A stretch of DNA of 6,804 bases, taken from Planctomycetales bacterium (GTDB taxonomy: Bacteria; Planctomycetota; Phycisphaerae; SM23-33). Location of the stretch: contig DAOVLV010000096.1 of NCBI GenBank assembly GCA_030631085.1, positions 1-6,804 of the forward strand, written 5' to 3'. The notes beneath the pieces were generated by a model that was not told the DNA's origin, did not search any database, and worked only from the letters and a program-made list of their open reading frames with translations. The first letter of the stretch is position 1, and every line of letters starts with the position of its first letter. Of the stretch, positions 5,185 to 6,804 are shown piece by piece. Made by a program: the position numbers and the translations under genes.

Positions 5185-6741
5185 TTATGCCAATTTCCGC
5201 GCAAGTTCTTCTTCCAGTATCTCTTTTACCGTCAGGGCTACGATTGACTTGTGCTCTTTTCGGAAGAAGCGGTCGATTTCTGTAAGTGCATCCTGCGAGT
5301 AATCGAAGGCGACGAAAAAGCCTTTGGTGCGATCTGCTCGCATCATGGCTGTTTCAAAGGCGTCAATGTCGGGACGCCCGGCCTTGTGCTGCTTGACCTG
5401 AATCGGATACCAAACGTCCATGAAATCCAATTCGCCGGCGGCAGCGCCGGTCTTTTTCGGTGCGGCGGAGACGGGATAGATGCGACCGTCGATACCCATG
5501 TCGCCCACTTGGGCCTTGTTCGGGATTCCGCCCAGCGCGATAACGGCCCAGTTCTCAAACTCAAACGGTGGAATCTTCCGTAACTGCTCGACCGTCCAGG
5601 GCAAATCGCGCACGATAAACCCGCGGCCTGTCCGCCAGAGGTTTTCATCCTCCTTGATATGGGAGACGTCCCGCAATCGCTTGGCCATAACGCGACAGGC
5701 GGTCGGCGAGATGTCTATCCCGATCCACTGCCGCTTAAGATTTTCAGCCGCAACAAGGGCAGTACCGCAACCGCAAAAAGCATCCAATACAATGTCATTA
5801 GGATTGCTGCTCGCTTTGATGATCCGCTCCAAAAGCGACAAAGGCTTTTGCGTCGGATAGCCAAGCGATTCTTTGGCGGACTTGGAAAGGCCGCCAAGTG
5901 AAGGAATGTCCTCCCAAATTGAATCAACCGGAACGCCTTTCAGTTCGTTGACGTATCGCTTAAACTTAGGAAAACCTCCGCTGGGCGGCAGATAAATCCT
6001 TCCATCCGCAAGCAATTCATCCAACTCAGCCGGAGTTCGCATCCAATGTCGGCCAGTTCCAACCTTCAACGGATCAAAACCCCTCCAAGGCTTGCCGGTT
6101 TCTCCGTTGCGCAAACCTGCCCCGGTTATGTCCGCGCGCCAATGCTTGCCTCGGGTTGCGACATGTTCGTCTTCGTAGATGAAATACTTGTCGATGTAGT
6201 CTTGCGGATAGGGCTTCAACTCCACGTTGAAGGTTGGCTTCACTCCGTTGGAATAGCGGAAAATTATGTCGTGAATGTGGCCGAAGCCGTGCGTGTCTGC
6301 ATGGGCGGTAGTTCGCCGCCAGACAATTTCGTTTTGAAACTTATTTTCCCCGAAAATCTGATCAAGCATGACCTTGACGTAGTGCGAGGCGTGCCAATCG
6401 CAGTGATAGTAAAACGATCCTGTCTTTTTGAGGACTCGCGCGAGTTCGACGCATCGTGGTCGCATGTAGTCGATGTAGGCCTGCGTGGAGGCGTGCCGGT
6501 CCTCAAAAGACCGCTTTTCCCTCGTCTCACCCCAAAAGACCTCGTAGTTACGATTGGAATTGAACGGCGGATCGATGTAGATCAGGTCGATGCATCCGTC
6601 GGGAAGTTTCTTCAATTGCTCAAGATTGTCCCCACAGTAGATGATGCGTGTATCGACCAGACTTGACGGTTTTCCCGGCGACGTGTTTTTTGAACGCGTC
6701 TTCTTTACCGTTTTCCTGGCGGGTTTTCGTGGCATGATCAT
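5185..6741 (-). CDS. DNA N6-adenine/N4-cytosine methyltransferase fused to an Mrr-like nuclease domain
   Basis: A 518-aa protein. A basic Lys/Arg/Ser-rich start (1-28) precedes a beta-class amino-methyltransferase: catalytic motif IV DPPF at 57-60 (LIYIDPPFNSNRNY), a central region about 140-290 likely holding target recognition, YPTQKP at 295-300, and AdoMet-binding motif I LDAFCGCGTALVA at 319-331 followed by WIGIDIS. The order IV before I defines the beta group. Residues about 390-518 form a separate domain with FENW (394-397), GDMGIDGR (D418) and IQVK (Q448, K450), matching the D...(Q/E)xK core of Mrr-type restriction endonucleases. It may therefore both methylate and cut DNA, or cut modified DNA. 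The start could be ATG 6741 or ATG 6735 (MPRKPARK); no strong ribosome binding site separates them. The HEPN gene follows on the same strand. Confidence 0.88.
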   Translation of the reverse strand: MIMPRKPARKTVKKTRSKNTSPGKPSSLVDTRIIYCGDNLEQLKKLPDGCIDLIYIDPPFNSNRNYEVFWGETREKRSFEDRHASTQAYIDYMRPRCVELARVLKKTGSFYYHCDWHASHYVKVMLDQIFGENKFQNEIVWRRTTAHADTHGFGHIHDIIFRYSNGVKPTFNVELKPYPQDYIDKYFIYEDEHVATRGKHWRADITGAGLRNGETGKPWRGFDPLKVGTGRHWMRTPAELDELLADGRIYLPPSGGFPKFKRYVNELKGVPVDSIWEDIPSLGGLSKSAKESLGYPTQKPLSLLERIIKASSNPNDIVLDAFCGCGTALVAAENLKRQWIGIDISPTACRVMAKRLRDVSHIKEDENLWRTGRGFIVRDLPWTVEQLRKIPPFEFENWAVIALGGIPNKAQVGDMGIDGRIYPVSAAPKKTGAAAGELDFMDVWYPIQVKQHKAGRPDIDAFETAMMRADRTKGFFVAFDYSQDALTEIDRFFRKEHKSIVALTVKEILEEELARKLA

Positions 6742-6762
6742 AGGTTACGGAAAACATTCATA

Positions 6763-6777
6763 TTCCACAAGCCCCCT
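6763..6777. repeat. Solitary half-REP upstream of the methyltransferase gene
   Basis: TTCCACAAGCCCCCT matches the left flank and left arm of REP A at 3247-3260 (TTCCAACAAGCCCCC) with one base missing. TATTCCA before it is shared too. No second arm follows (TATTCACTTG). It lies 22-36 bases before the start of the methyltransferase gene, and could be the edge of a lost REP or a chance match. Confidence 0.4.
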
Positions 6778-6804
6778 ATTCACTTGTGTTGTGCCAAAGT
6801 AGAA

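Noticed and set aside
5057..5583. Plus-strand open frames of 81 and 110 aa
   Set aside because: They lie opposite the Mrr-like domain and the orphan tail, start without ribosome binding sites and show no motifs.
6046..6666. 206-aa plus-strand open frame
   Set aside because: Antisense to the methyltransferase motifs (DPPF and the target recognition region); a shadow of that gene.
6742..6804. Promoter for the methyltransferase gene (TTGGCA-like -35 on the minus strand near 6790-6797)
   Set aside because: No -10 element at suitable spacing could be found; the match is too weak to annotate.

Overview
The window looks like a piece of a planctomycete (Planctomycetota) chromosome. This is inferred from the first two plus-strand genes: the tail of a heparinase II/III-like protein, and an exported protein that joins a prenyltransferase/squalene-cyclase-type helical repeat region to a DUF4159 region. 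That combination is familiar from Planctomycetota. No rRNA, tRNA or CRISPR was seen, so the assignment rests on gene content only.

Layout: (1) 1-2586, plus strand: a translationally coupled pair, the 3' end of a heparinase-like gene and a complete DUF4159 gene. (2) 2610-3534: a REP/RAYT module. A minus-strand Y1 (HUH) transposase gene of the REP-associated type sits between two palindrome arrays built on the same plan: one 'A' palindrome, tandem copies of its right half, then two palindromes in inverse orientation ('B'). The right array holds seven full 22-bp tandem units; the left holds two diverged ones. (3) 3492-3758, minus: the N-terminal piece of a DinD/BRO-N-like gene, cut off where the REP array begins. 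(4) 3810-5057, minus: a 415-aa protein whose C-terminal part carries a HEPN-type R-x4-H motif. (5) 5060-5179, minus: an orphan 40-codon reading frame resembling the tail of another, now lost, protein. (6) 5185-6741, minus: a DNA amino-methyltransferase fused to an Mrr-like PD-(D/E)xK nuclease domain. (7) 6742-6804: the sequence upstream of it, with half a REP.

How it fits together: the plus-strand genes are probably host housekeeping or envelope genes. Their transcription likely ends at the first REP hairpin, which is followed by a T-rich run. Everything from 2766 to 6741 lies on the minus strand and reads as an accessory or defence island: a restriction-modification-like fusion, a possible HEPN ribonuclease, debris of other genes, and a REP transposase. 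The most unusual parts are the covarying REP palindromes with their tandemly amplified half-unit, a transposase whose coding region ends exactly at its YxxxQ motif with the stop codon supplied by a REP, and the methyltransferase-nuclease/HEPN pairing. The HEPN protein's N-terminal two thirds and the orphan tail are not securely identified.
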